The notes beneath the pieces were generated by a model that saw nothing but the letters and a program-made list of their open reading frames with translations, ran no database searches and had not been told where the DNA came from. The position numbers were made by a program, and so were the translations under genes. A stretch of DNA of 36,132 nucleotides from an uncultured Lachnospiraceae bacterium (GTDB lineage: Bacteria; Bacillota; Clostridia; Lachnospirales; Lachnospiraceae), in contig CAJUDE010000014.1 in the NCBI GenBank assembly GCA_910585295.1, positions 1 to 36,132 on the forward strand, written 5' to 3'. Below, piece after piece: positions 16,240 to 24,778 of this stretch; position 1 is the stretch's first letter; every line of letters starts with the position of its first letter.

Positions 16240-17089
16240 TCCTTGTTCCCTCCTTGTTTTTTGGAGGAAGCACGAAGCGCTGTGTTGGATACCCATATTC
16301 CACAAGCAGTTCCCGTTCCCTAAAACCAAGGGATTGGTATTCTTCCCGATAGCCTGTATCTGCCTTATCGCCTGCACGGTATGTCGTTAAGGCAATCTCT
16401 TTTCCGTAAAACAGCCCTTGTTCCAGCTTATCAAGGAACAGCTTAGTAATGCCAAGGCTCCGGTACTGTGGATGGACAGCCAAAAAATCTATGTTGCCTG
16501 CATCGGGGGAAAATCCTGCCACGCCAACTGCCAAATTGCCATCCTTTAAAATCAAAGCTTTTTTATCAGCGATATACCGATACAGGTTTGCAGCGTAGCT
16601 GCCTCTGTCCAAACAGGGATAGCCGTCAACCGCAAGGCTTACCAGCTCCATCCAGCCATCTACATCCGCGGGCGTAGCAAATTTTATATTTTCTTTTTTG
16701 AAATCCATTGTTATAGGCTCCTCCTTCAGATGGATTTCAAGCTGCAGCGGGTAGAAGCTTCCCGTTTCCCGGAATTTTGCCGGGGATGTTTTATACAGCG
16801 CTTTAAAGGTATCTGTAAACGCCTGCTGGCTTTCATAGCCACACATAAGGGCGACCTCAAGAATCGGTTTTTTAGAATACACAAGAAGTTTGGCAGCTTC
16901 CGTAAGCTTACGCCTTTTTGCGTAGCCATGGATGGTCAACCCCACCGTATTTGCAAACGTCCGATGTAGATGGTATTTGGAATAGTGCAACGCCAACGCC
17001 ACCCTATTTAACTCCATTTTTTCATACAGATGCCCTTCAATATAATGGACTGCCTGTGAAACAATGCGCATTGCCTGGACTCGCACCAT
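16199..17089 (-). CDS. AraC-type regulator fused to a GNAT acetyltransferase domain
   Basis: Residues 6-108 form a double helix-turn-helix AraC domain (YHLHRTFANTVGLTIHGYAKRRKLTEAA, then EVALMCGYESQQAFTDTFKALYKTSPAKFR). After a linker, about 128-270 is a GNAT fold with the acetyl-CoA loop region FLAVHPQYRSLGITKLFLDKLEQ and the terminal GYREEYQSLGFRERELLVEYG. The 296-residue protein is intact, with a strong GGAGGGAGC ribosome site. The acetyltransferase domain presumably senses or modifies a small molecule that switches the DNA-binding domain. It overlaps the MATE remnant, a likely former target; the ligand is unknown. Confidence 0.87.
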   Translation of the reverse strand: MVRVQAMRIVSQAVHYIEGHLYEKMELNRVALALHYSKYHLHRTFANTVGLTIHGYAKRRKLTEAAKLLVYSKKPILEVALMCGYESQQAFTDTFKALYKTSPAKFRETGSFYPLQLEIHLKEEPITMDFKKENIKFATPADVDGWMELVSLAVDGYPCLDRGSYAANLYRYIADKKALILKDGNLAVGVAGFSPDAGNIDFLAVHPQYRSLGITKLFLDKLEQGLFYGKEIALTTYRAGDKADTGYREEYQSLGFRERELLVEYGYPTQRFVLPPKNKEGTRNGKNTKESISKKL

Positions 17090-17160
17090 GCTCCCTCCTT
17101 CCTAATTGTTTACCTATGCTATTTTGGCATAGCGGCACACCCTTTTTGTGTTCCTTGTTT

Positions 17161-17203
17161 GCCTCCTGCATTGTTCAGGCATAATGGTATGCCCATGCAG
17201 GAG
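17161..17203. repeat. Nested hairpin upstream of the AraC-GNAT gene
   Basis: CTCCTGCAT (17163-17171) pairs with ATGCAGGAG (17195-17203). Inside, GGCATA pairs with TATGCC. A separate dyad CTATGC-N7-GCATAG (about 17114-17132) lies nearer the gene. These could be an old terminator for the EamA remnant or operator sites for the AraC protein. No U-tract follows on either strand, which weakens the terminator reading. Confidence 0.45.
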
Positions 17204-17307
17204 CCATAAGGGATTGTAACACAAGGAGCTTCCTGGCCTTTTCATGATTCTTGCTATATTTACAAGGAAACTAGGGATTTCCCATTGGCCCAAGCACGAG
17301 GTATTCT

Positions 17308-17665
17308 TTATGCGTTTCTGTTTTCGTCTTTTTTAGGTTTCAATCCTCCTTCCGAAAAGAATAAGCCTATTAAGGTAAAACCTATCCCTAACGCGGCAAC
17401 CGCCAAAATATCCCCAATAGGGTTTCGTTCCAACTTTGAGCCGTTGAAACTAACAAGGCATATGCCTGCCATGGCAACCATAAAGCCTACAAAAAATTGC
17501 GGCTCCCGTTTTTCTTCTGTTTTTAAAAACACCTGAGATAACACAGCAGTAAAAAATAGGGCTACAGAAATAATAACGCCAACATTAGAAGCCATTGAGG
17601 TTAAAGCTATGTTTTCAAGCAGATAAGATAAACAAATCCCGCTGCCCCGTAATTTCTTCTGCCAA
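17308..17665 (-). pseudogene. EamA/DMT-type transporter remnant
   Basis: The clearest open part starts at 17595 (MASNVGVIISVALFFTAVLSQVFL) and ends at 17308. Translation in the same frame upstream gives GICLSYLLENIALTS, the normal EamA run-in before ASNVG, so the coding signal starts near 17665 without a proper start. Downstream, NPIGDILAVAA is joined directly to LGIGFTLIGLFFSEGG, which resembles the final membrane segment and tail of such proteins. The middle membrane segments are missing. About 110 of the usual 290 residues remain. A different frame across 17600-17710 reads a coding-like stretch ending in a stop, probably debris from a joined gene. Confidence 0.75.
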
Positions 17666-17783
17666 TGACAGCATAGTTTCTTTTGAGATATTCAAGCCTC
17701 TATAATCAAAAGTCCCTCCGTCACATTACACACAACTGTGGTTATCGTTTGGGTTAAGCAAAACAATCCTCTAAAGGGCTTTC

Positions 17784-19214
17784 TTACTTTTGCACTATTT
17801 TGCAGATTGTCTCTATATTAGCGGTTGCCGGGAACATATCCACGCAGCAGATTTGTTCCACCTTATAGCCTCTCGCCAGAAGCGCCTCCAAATCCCGTGC
17901 CAAGCTGCTGGGTTTACAAGAAATATAAAGCATCTGCCCCACCCCATAGCCAATAATCTGTTCTAAGGCTTTTGGGTGGATGCCTTCCCTTGGCGGGTCT
18001 AGGACAATGAAATCTGGCTGTTCTTCAATATTGCCCAAAACTTTCCAGACATCCCCAGCCAAAAATTCACAATTCTGCAAATTATTCCGCTTTGCATTCC
18101 CTTTTGCCGCCTCCACTGCTTCCTCCACGATTTCCACGCCTATCACTTTTTTTGCCACAGGGGCAAGGATTTGCGCAATAGTGCCTGTGCCGCTATACAA
18201 ATCGTATATAATTTTTCCATTCCCAGCATCCTTTATATATTCCCTTGCCTTTTCATACAGCACTTCCGCCCCCAGGGAGTTTGTCTGGAAAAAAGAAAAT
18301 GGGGTGATGCAAAAACGAAGCCCCAACAATTCCTCATAAAAACATCCCGAACCATGCAAAACCCTAGTTCCCTGGTCAATTACGGCATCTGCCAAACTGT
18401 CATTATGTGTGTTCAGTATCCCAACTACGTTCCCTTCCAATGGCAAGTCCAGAATAACTTTACAAAACCCTTCCAATAAAGTTTCTTCCGCCTTTCCAGA
18501 AATTTGTGTTGTAGACACCAAATCCACCAGGATGTCCCCAGTTTTCACTGCCTTCCTAACCAGCAAATGCCTAAGGTACCCTCTATGGCTCGTTTTATGG
18601 TAATAAGGCACCCCCCTTTCCCCGCCTTCTGTTTTAAGGGGGTTCTCGCAATTCTGGAAATAGAGCAACGCAGCCGACAAAATATCTGAATAATCCTGAT
18701 CCGCAATCTTGCACCCTGCCACAGTGATAATATCATGGAAACTACCCCGCTTATGCATCCCTAAAGATAACGGCCCATCTTTATAGCTGTCCCCAAAAGA
18801 GAATTCCATCTTATTCCGATACCCAAACTGCCGCGGGCTGCTATAAATACCTTCAAATATACTTTCAAAATCAGAGCTGCCGTCCCGTTCAAATACTGGC
18901 TGTAACAACTCTTTTACTTGCTGTGTTTTCAATTTTAACTGCTCTTCATAACTTAAATTTAAAAAAGTACATCCCCCACAGCTGCCAAAATGGCTGCAAG
19001 GCGCCGATTCCAATTCCAAAGGCGACTTCTCTAACACCTCCAACAGCCTGCCCTCGCCTTTGCCTTTCCTGACTTTATTAATGGAAAAGGAAATTTTCTG
19101 CCCTGGCACCACATTCTTTACAACAACAACCTTCCCATCTTCTAGGCGGACAATGCCCTTATTTGGAAATGCAACATTCTCAACCACGCCACTATATACT
19201 TGTCCTTTTTTCAT
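17784..19214 (-). CDS. rlmD: 23S rRNA (uracil-5-)-methyltransferase, RlmD/RlmCD type
   Basis: An SAM-dependent enzyme forming 5-methyluridine in 23S rRNA. The order is an N-terminal TRAM domain (about 1-58), iron-sulfur cysteines (CSHFGSCGGC, with a later VAGCKIAD), a methyltransferase core with YSGTGTIAQIL (SAM site) and VLDPPREG, and catalytic Cys in SCKPSSLARDLEAL. The length of 476 residues is normal. I start at 19214 (MKKGQVYSG) rather than 19256, because the upstream codons lie inside the intrinsic terminator of the preceding gene and are not family-like. In Bacillus one such enzyme (RlmCD) modifies two sites; which sites this one modifies cannot be told. Confidence 0.92.
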   Translation of the reverse strand: MKKGQVYSGVVENVAFPNKGIVRLEDGKVVVVKNVVPGQKISFSINKVRKGKGEGRLLEVLEKSPLELESAPCSHFGSCGGCTFLNLSYEEQLKLKTQQVKELLQPVFERDGSSDFESIFEGIYSSPRQFGYRNKMEFSFGDSYKDGPLSLGMHKRGSFHDIITVAGCKIADQDYSDILSAALLYFQNCENPLKTEGGERGVPYYHKTSHRGYLRHLLVRKAVKTGDILVDLVSTTQISGKAEETLLEGFCKVILDLPLEGNVVGILNTHNDSLADAVIDQGTRVLHGSGCFYEELLGLRFCITPFSFFQTNSLGAEVLYEKAREYIKDAGNGKIIYDLYSGTGTIAQILAPVAKKVIGVEIVEEAVEAAKGNAKRNNLQNCEFLAGDVWKVLGNIEEQPDFIVLDPPREGIHPKALEQIIGYGVGQMLYISCKPSSLARDLEALLARGYKVEQICCVDMFPATANIETICKIVQK

Positions 19215-19239
19215 CTTTCCACACCCTAATCCTATAAAG

Positions 19240-19269
19240 AAAAAAAGCTCCCACATAACATGCGGGAGC
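19240..19269 (-). terminator. Intrinsic terminator of the small acidic-tail gene
   Basis: On the minus strand GCTCCCGCAT pairs with ATGTGGGAGC (one G-U) around GTT and is followed by seven T. It lies 13 bases past the stop of the 19283-19540 gene and separates it from rlmD. Confidence 0.9.
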
Positions 19270-19282
19270 CAAACACCTGACC

Positions 19283-19540
19283 TTATTCTTCTTCAGCCTC
19301 ATCCTCGTCATCAAAGAAATCGTCCTCAAAATCATCCTCAAAATCATCTTCAAAGTCTTCTAAATAATCTGGGGTAAAGAAACGATAAATCCCATATGCA
19401 ATTGCTGCAACTGCCACTACTGCCCCTGCAATTGCACATACCCAAAGCACCTTTGATTTTTTCTTTTCCTCTTCCTGCCTGTGTAATAAGTCGTTCAGCT
19501 TCACTGTGTTTAACAATTCATCAATTTTTTCTCTGTTCAT
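19283..19540 (-). CDS. Small membrane protein with an acidic repeat tail
   Basis: An 85-residue protein of no recognised family. A charged helical N-terminus (MNREKIDELLNTVKLNDLLHRQEEEKKKS) is followed by one membrane segment (about 31-53, VLWVCAIAGAVVAVAAIAYGIYRFF). The tail is almost entirely acidic, made of a repeated EDDF unit and a run of Asp/Glu. The DNA of the tail consists of near-identical 12-base repeats (about 19308-19360). The ATG at 19540 is chosen because GAGGAGAAGGAG stands before it. The upstream promoter has an extended -10 (TGCTATAAT). It sits between pcrA and rlmD as its own unit with a clear terminator. Confidence 0.8.
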   Translation of the reverse strand: MNREKIDELLNTVKLNDLLHRQEEEKKKSKVLWVCAIAGAVVAVAAIAYGIYRFFTPDYLEDFEDDFEDDFEDDFFDDEDEAEEE

Positions 19541-19642
19541 GATTACCGCTCCTTCTCCTCTTTTTATGGTTGAGAACCTCAACCGATTGTTGCTATGATT
19601 ATAGCATATATTTACTCATTAGCATACCAGTTTTTTGAAATT

Positions 19643-21892
19643 TTATACTTTTTTTAGTTTTGCAAAAGAAGCAAACATTTTTTTTGTCCCTACTTTGTCA
19701 AAATCTACAGTCACCTCGTAATCCCTGCCGCCTTCCACAATGTGCGTCACTGTGCCTTCCCCAAATTTCATATGTTTTACCCGATCTCCCTTATTATATT
19801 CCAGCGTAATCCCATCTGTGCTATTACTAGCAAAAGAATTGCTTTGGTAAGACCTGGATTGGTATGTATTCCTAGTGCTGAAAATTGGCTTCACTTTAGA
19901 AGTTGCCTGACGAAACGACTGGCTGGAAGCCTCTGGCGCCTCTTGTTGAGATTTTTGTTCCCTTACCATGCCTCGCAGCAGGTTCCCTGGCACCTCCTTT
20001 ACAAACCGGGAAACTTTGCTATACTGTGTTTCCCCCCGGATCATGCGCTGCTTTGCACAAGTGATGGACAAGCTTTCCATAGCCCTAGTAATCCCCACAT
20101 AGCACAGCCTGCGCTCCTCCTCAATATCAGACGGGTCATCTGAAATAATTGCCATATAGCTTGGGAAAATCCCATCCTCCATGCCTGCCAGGTAAACATT
20201 TGGGAATTCTAACCCTTTGGCGCTATGCAGCGTCATCAAAACCACATAATCGTTCCCTTCCTGCAGGCTGTCAATATCAGCCACCAATGCAACTTCCTCC
20301 AAAAAGCCGCTCAGCGTAGGGGATTCCTCTGATTCTTCATAATTGACCGCTTTGCTGATTAACTCGTCAATATTCTCGATACGCGCTTGCGCATCATCGG
20401 AACCCTCTGCTTCTAACTCAGCCACATATCCGGTTTCCTCAATAATATCCTGCAGCAGTTTAGAAACGCCCAAATACTCCACTTTACTGCGCATTGTCTG
20501 GATAAAATTCACAAATGGCCCAATCTTGACCCCTGCTTTGCCAATAGACGGTATTTCATCCGCCGCCCTTAAAGCATTGTAAAAGCTTAACTCCTGGCTA
20601 GCCGCATACTCCTGCACACGCCCTAAGGTTGTTGCGCCAATCCCACGTTTTGGCACATTGATAATGCGGCGGACCGCCAGGTCATCCCTTCCATTGTCAA
20701 TGGTCTTTAAATAAGCCAGCAAGTCTTTGATTTCTTTCCTTGCGTAAAAGTTCACGCCCCCAACAATTTTATAAGGGATATTCGCTTCTACAAACTTTTC
20801 TTCAAACAGACGTGACTGGGCATTGGTCCTGTAAAGGATGGCGCACCCGCCATATTGGCAGCTTCCATCCGCCACCTTCCGCCTAATATCTTTCACAATA
20901 TAAACTGCTTCCTCAACGGCTGTATCAAACTGTTGAAAATCTATTTTGCCGCCTTCCTCATTATCCGTCCACAATTCCTTTACTTTTCTTCCCACATTAT
21001 TGGCAATTACGCCATTGGCTGCATTTAAAATATTCTGGGTGGAACGGTAATTCTGTTCCAGCTTAATGATTTTGGCATCTGGGTAATAATCTTCAAAATT
21101 TAAGATGTTCTTTATATTTGCGCCGCGGAATTTATAGATAGACTGGTCGTCATCCCCTACCACGCAAAGGTTTTTATATTTATCTGCCAGCAGTTGGATC
21201 AACTTAAACTGCGCCGTATTGGTATCCTGGTACTCGTCCACCATAATATACCGGAAGCGTTCTTGGTAACTATTCAACACTTCTGCATCATGCATAAACA
21301 GCTCCACGGTTTTCATAATAAGGTCGTCAAAATCCAGAGCGTTATTCTTGCGAAGCGCCGCCTGGTACTCCCGGTAGACTGCTGCCTGTTTCTCCTTCAT
21401 AAAATCCCCTGCTGCACGCAACGCAAATTCTTCTGGAGAGACCAACTCATCTTTCGCATTAGAAATCACGCCCAGAAAACTTTTTTCTTTGTGGATTTTT
21501 GTATCAACCTGCAGCCGCTTACATACTTCCTTCATCAATACCTTCTGGTCGTCTGAATCGTAAATCGTAAAATTTGTGCCAAACCCCAAACGGTCTATAT
21601 AACGCCTTAAAATCCTCACGCAGGTAGAATGGAACGTCGACACCCAAACGCTTTCTGAGCCAAAGCCCACCAGCTTGTCAATTCGCTCCCGCATCTCCCC
21701 CGCCGCCTTATTGGTAAAGGTAATCGCTAGAATATTCCAGGGATTCACCCCTTTTTCCTCAATCAGGTAGGCAGCCCTGTGTGTCAATACCCTGGTTTTC
21801 CCAGAACCAGCGCCAGCCAGAATCAATACCGGCCCTTCTGTACAAAATACTGCCTCCTGCTGCATGGAATTTAAATTATCGTATATACTCAT
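19643..21892 (-). CDS. pcrA: ATP-dependent 3'-5' DNA helicase PcrA/UvrD
   Basis: A superfamily 1A helicase for repair and plasmid or phage replication. Motifs in order: Q motif LNSMQQEAV, Walker A AGAGSGKT, Ia ITFTNKAAGEMRER, II VDEYQDTN, III GDDDQSIYKFRGA, IV QNYRST, V TLHSAKGLEFPNVYLAGMEDGIFP and VI YVGITRA. The C-terminal Tudor-like region (GDRVKHMKFGEGTVTHIVEGG) typical of PcrA is present. The length of 749 residues is normal. GAGAGGATAAAAT precedes the ATG. It is monocistronic with its own promoter. Confidence 0.97.
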   Translation of the reverse strand: MSIYDNLNSMQQEAVFCTEGPVLILAGAGSGKTRVLTHRAAYLIEEKGVNPWNILAITFTNKAAGEMRERIDKLVGFGSESVWVSTFHSTCVRILRRYIDRLGFGTNFTIYDSDDQKVLMKEVCKRLQVDTKIHKEKSFLGVISNAKDELVSPEEFALRAAGDFMKEKQAAVYREYQAALRKNNALDFDDLIMKTVELFMHDAEVLNSYQERFRYIMVDEYQDTNTAQFKLIQLLADKYKNLCVVGDDDQSIYKFRGANIKNILNFEDYYPDAKIIKLEQNYRSTQNILNAANGVIANNVGRKVKELWTDNEEGGKIDFQQFDTAVEEAVYIVKDIRRKVADGSCQYGGCAILYRTNAQSRLFEEKFVEANIPYKIVGGVNFYARKEIKDLLAYLKTIDNGRDDLAVRRIINVPKRGIGATTLGRVQEYAASQELSFYNALRAADEIPSIGKAGVKIGPFVNFIQTMRSKVEYLGVSKLLQDIIEETGYVAELEAEGSDDAQARIENIDELISKAVNYEESEESPTLSGFLEEVALVADIDSLQEGNDYVVLMTLHSAKGLEFPNVYLAGMEDGIFPSYMAIISDDPSDIEEERRLCYVGITRAMESLSITCAKQRMIRGETQYSKVSRFVKEVPGNLLRGMVREQKSQQEAPEASSQSFRQATSKVKPIFSTRNTYQSRSYQSNSFASNSTDGITLEYNKGDRVKHMKFGEGTVTHIVEGGRDYEVTVDFDKVGTKKMFASFAKLKKV

Positions 21893-21924
21893 ATTTTATC
21901 CTCTCACACTTCAAACATGTGTTT

Positions 21925-21953
21925 ATTATAGTAAATATTTCGTCATTTTTCAA
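21925..21953 (-). promoter_or_regulatory. Promoter of pcrA
   Basis: On the minus strand TTGAAA (21948-21953) and TATAAT (21925-21930) are 17 bases apart, about 33 bases before the start codon. Confidence 0.8.
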
Positions 21954-21992
21954 CCCGTTTTCCACCATCTCCCATAAAAAATCACAAAACAC

Positions 21993-22021
21993 TTGTTATC
22001 TGGTTTTTATTACTATATAAT
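21993..22021 (+). promoter_or_regulatory. Promoter of the DUF1836 gene
   Basis: TTGTTA (21993-21998) and TATAAT (22016-22021) are 17 bases apart and only 19 bases from the ATG at 22041, giving a short leader. It is divergent from the pcrA promoter. Confidence 0.75.
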
Positions 22022-22040
22022 GTACCTTGAGGTGAAACAT

Positions 22041-22667
22041 ATGACAATAGATGAAAAAGATTTGCTCAACAGCATATTAGACAGTCTCGCCCGGATTGAT
22101 TATATCAAGCCAGAAGAACTTCCTAATATAGACTTATATATGGATCAGGTAACTACTTTTATAGATACCCAGCTATCTGTATCCAAACGCCATCCGGAAG
22201 ATAAAGTGCTTACAAAAACAATGATTAATAATTATGCGAAGAACAACCTGCTCCCTCCGCCAGTTAAAAAGAAATACTCCAAGGAGCATCTCCTCGCCCT
22301 GATATTTATTTATTACTTCAAAAATATTCTAAGCATCGGTGATATACAGGCTATCCTAACCCCAATTACCGACCACTATTTTGCTTCCGGCGCAGGCTTG
22401 AACTTAGAAGACATATACTCTGAGGTATTCCGTTTGGAGGAAGCTGAAATCAAAAATATGCAAAAAGACATCACCAGAAAATACCACACCAGCCAGCAAA
22501 CATTTTCAAACGCTTCTGACGAAGAACGGGAAAGCCTACAGCATTTTTCCTTTTTATGTATGTTGAGTTTCGATGTATATGTGAAAAAACATCTAATTGA
22601 AAAGATGATTGACGCCAGGGCAGCCAAAGAAAACAAGCCTTCAGAAAAGCATACAAAAAAAAAATGA
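22041..22667 (+). CDS. DUF1836 domain protein
   Basis: A 208-residue protein of the DUF1836 family, widespread in Firmicutes and thought to be MerR-like regulators. This resemblance is in the region TKTMINNYAKNNLLPPPVKKKYSKEHLLALIFIYYFKNILSIGDIQ (about 60-110), which fits a winged-helix DNA-binding unit. The rest is helical and charged, ending in a Lys-rich tail. The ATG at 22041 follows TTGAGGTGAAACAT; in-frame codons upstream lie in the promoter. No target is obvious. Confidence 0.83.
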   Translation: MTIDEKDLLNSILDSLARIDYIKPEELPNIDLYMDQVTTFIDTQLSVSKRHPEDKVLTKTMINNYAKNNLLPPPVKKKYSKEHLLALIFIYYFKNILSIGDIQAILTPITDHYFASGAGLNLEDIYSEVFRLEEAEIKNMQKDITRKYHTSQQTFSNASDEERESLQHFSFLCMLSFDVYVKKHLIEKMIDARAAKENKPSEKHTKKK

Positions 22668-22672
22668 AAAAC

Positions 22673-22734
22673 CAAATAACCCATCCCTTGGGGCTATCTT
22701 CTTAGCAAGCACGCCCAAAGGGACGGGTTATTTG
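22673..22734 (+). terminator. Long hairpin after the DUF1836 gene
   Basis: CAAATAACCCATCCC (22673-22687) pairs with GGGACGGGTTATTTG (22720-22734) with one mismatch. The stem continues inward through TTGGGGC / GCCCAAA with one more mismatch. It begins 5 bases after the stop codon. Its foot resembles that of the hairpin after potD, and both are followed by the same repeat block. Confidence 0.75.
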
Positions 22735-22753
22735 ATCTTCACGGCAGCCCCGA

Positions 22754-22801
22754 AATATCCGCGCAAGCGCGGCTGCTTGGCCCATTGCCCGCGGGTATAA
22801 A
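22754..22801. repeat. Intergenic repeat element, copy 2
   Basis: This 48-base block matches 5761-5808 at 45 positions, including the CCGCGCAAGCGCGG hairpin and the CGCGGG-N-ATAAA end. It is in the same orientation and again just downstream of a gene-terminal hairpin. It separates the convergent DUF1836 and yerC genes. Confidence 0.8.
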
Positions 22802-22832
22802 CTTTAACCTAAAGCTATTTTGGCTTTTTCCT

Positions 22833-23135
22833 TTACTGCCCCTCCTCATCCATCCCAGTCCGGGCAAAAACCATATCATATCCATCATTCCCATAGTTCA
22901 AAGAACGGTTTACCCGGCTAATGGTTGCTGTGGAGGCGCCTGTCTTTTCTGCAATATCAAGATATGTTTTCTGCGCCCTTAACATCCTCGCAACCTCAAA
23001 CCTCTGGGACAGGGACAGCAATTCATTTACAGTGCAGACATCCTCAAAGAATACATAACATTCTTCCTTATTCTCCAAACTCAATATTGCTTCAAATAAA
23101 TGGTCTACGGCCTGGGTCCTTATTTTCTTGCTCAT
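22833..23135 (-). CDS. yerC: YerC/YecD family TrpR-like protein
   Basis: A 100-residue DNA-binding protein of the TrpR fold. The helical body (LSLENKEECYVFFEDVCTVNELLSLSQRFEVARML) and the helix-turn-helix YLDIAEKTGASTATISRVNRSLNYGNDGY are diagnostic of the YerC/YecD group. In Bacillus yerC also lies near pcrA. Its regulatory target is not established from this sequence. AAGGAGACTGGCAT precedes the ATG, and a TTTACT / TTAAAAT promoter-like pair is found around 23200-23225. Confidence 0.92.
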   Translation of the reverse strand: MSKKIRTQAVDHLFEAILSLENKEECYVFFEDVCTVNELLSLSQRFEVARMLRAQKTYLDIAEKTGASTATISRVNRSLNYGNDGYDMVFARTGMDEEGQ

Positions 23136-23270
23136 ATGCCAGTCTCCTTTATGTAGTATGCCTTTATCATTCTGCCTTATATATGTTTCTCTGGTGATTT
23201 TAACATACTAAAGTCATGAAGTAAATACATATTTTTTATATTCCCAAAAGGTGTCCGCACTTTCCAAATT

Positions 23271-23993
23271 TTACAGCAAATCGCCCCTGTTTATATACTC
23301 TTTTAACAGTTCCCTATGGTAATTTACCACAAGCCTTTCCGGAAAGCCAACCATATCCAGCATTTCCTTTGCATACCCATGGTTCCCTACCATAACATCC
23401 ACATGCGCATCAGAATCCATCACTACTGGAACCTGATAATCCATGCAAAGACCCAACATCTCCTTGTAATTTTCCCTTGGATCCCCCCGAAAGCTTTTTG
23501 GGGACAGGGAAGCATTATTCACTTCCAAGATTACATGGTATTTCTTTGCAGATTTTACCAAGGCCTCATAGTCAATTGGAAACCGCTTATCGTCTGGATG
23601 GGCTATAATATTGACATACGGGTTCCTCATGGCCCCTATGTACGCATTTGTGTTTTCTACAATGCTCCCGGACACATAGCAAGGTGTGTGGATGCTTGCC
23701 AATGTAAGGTCTAGTTCCTTCAATAAAGATTCTGGCAAATCCACATGACCTTCATAATCCAAGATATTCAGCTCTGCCCCATATAGCACTGACATACCCT
23801 CATACTTCCTTGGAAGCACTTTAAAATTCAAAAAGTACATATTGTGGCAGCTTCCAGGCATGGCAGGCGCATGTTCTGTGATCCCTAAAACATCAATCCC
23901 TTTCTCTTTCGCTGCCTTTAACATCTCATTTCTGGTGTTGTAGGCATGCCCGCTTACAATTGTATGCGTATGTAAATCCATTCTATCCAACAT
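23271..23993 (-). CDS. PHP-domain phosphoesterase (YcdX-like)
   Basis: A 240-residue metal-dependent hydrolase of the PHP superfamily. Metal-ligand motifs are visible: DLHTHTIVSGHA near the start, ITEHAPAMPG, YGAELNI, ASIHTP, IAHPDD, LEVNNAS and MDSDAHV near the end. The order matches the YcdX group, which uses a trinuclear metal centre on small phosphate esters. I start at 23993, where GAGAGGAAAGAT precedes the ATG. An upstream extension to 24155 would add 54 residues that run through repeats and the SBP control region. Substrate unknown. Confidence 0.9.
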   Translation of the reverse strand: MLDRMDLHTHTIVSGHAYNTRNEMLKAAKEKGIDVLGITEHAPAMPGSCHNMYFLNFKVLPRKYEGMSVLYGAELNILDYEGHVDLPESLLKELDLTLASIHTPCYVSGSIVENTNAYIGAMRNPYVNIIAHPDDKRFPIDYEALVKSAKKYHVILEVNNASLSPKSFRGDPRENYKEMLGLCMDYQVPVVMDSDAHVDVMVGNHGYAKEMLDMVGFPERLVVNYHRELLKEYINRGDLL

Positions 23994-24034
23994 ATCTTTC
24001 CTCTCTCCATCATGCATTTTGTTTTTTATTTTAG

Positions 24035-24154
24035 CTGTTTTATGCCATAATTGCAAGATGCCCCAGATTCCCTTGCTGTAACACACTTTTTTTATTCCAA
24101 CATACTTTAATAAAAACAATGCATAAACAAAATTTCTGTTTATGCCATAATGCA
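24035..24154. promoter_or_regulatory. Paired repeat motif in the PHP-SBP intergenic region
   Basis: CTGTTTTATGCCATAATTGC begins at 24035 and CTGTTTATGCCATAATGCA at 24136, two copies about 100 bases apart between divergent genes. The second copy overlaps a dyad GCATAAACA-N7-TGTTTATGC (24121-24145). They look like binding sites of one regulator controlling both flanking genes. No assigned regulator. Confidence 0.5.
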
Positions 24155-24172
24155 CACAAAATGGAGGAAATT

Positions 24173-24748
24173 ATGAAGAAAAAATTATTACGCTCCCTCT
24201 CAGTGGCTTTCTGCCTTATCGCATTGATGGCAACGGCCATAGGCTGCGGCAAAGCCGCAAAAGAAAAAGAAACAAAAGACACCCCTGTAGACGTCACATT
24301 AAACGAAGTGGCCCATTCTATTTTCTACGCACCAATGTATATTGCCATTGAACAAGGTTATTTTGAGAAGGAAGGCATTAACTTGACCCTTGTCACAGGG
24401 TTTGGCGCAGATAAAACCATGACTGCCGTCCTCTCTGGGGAAGCAGATATCGGTTTTATGGGTCCAGAAACTACCGTTTACACAGTCAATGAAGGTTCTA
24501 ATGATTATGTTGTCAACTTTGCGCAGCTTACCCAGCGCGCCGGCAACTTCCTAGTGGCACGGGAAGAAATGCCCAATTTCTCCTGGGCAGACCTGTGCGG
24601 CAAAGAAGTCCTTGGTGGGAGGAAAGGCGGTATGCCCAGCCACGATGTAACATGGGAACACATCAGAGGGATTTATGAGTGGACAAGCCGGAAAGCCCCG
24701 GATTTAAAGGTTTTTAAATATGAGGAAAGGGTTGTTTCCGTCTCATAG
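24173..24748 (+). pseudogene. NMT1/THI5-like ABC substrate-binding lipoprotein, truncated
   Basis: The start is sound: GGAGGAAATT then a lipoprotein signal (MKKKLLRSLSVAFCLIALMATA) with lipobox AIGC. The body matches NMT1/SsuA-like binding proteins (HSIFYAPMYIAIEQGYFEKEGINLTLVTGFGADKTMTAVLSGEADIGFMGPE). The family signature continues to VLGGRKGGMPSHDVTWEHI and then changes to an unrelated 29-residue tail that ends at 24748. It has 191 residues against about 330 normally, so the second lobe is lost. No permease or ATPase gene follows. The loss is probably linked to the IS-associated rearrangement 70 bases downstream. Original ligand unknown. Confidence 0.8.
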
Positions 24749-24778
24749 CACAACTACATTTACTTACTTTGCCAGAAG

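Noticed and set aside
17600..17710. Coding-like frame overlapping the upstream part of the EamA remnant
   Set aside because: It has no start, ends in a stop within the remnant and is only about 35 codons; treated as debris, not a gene.
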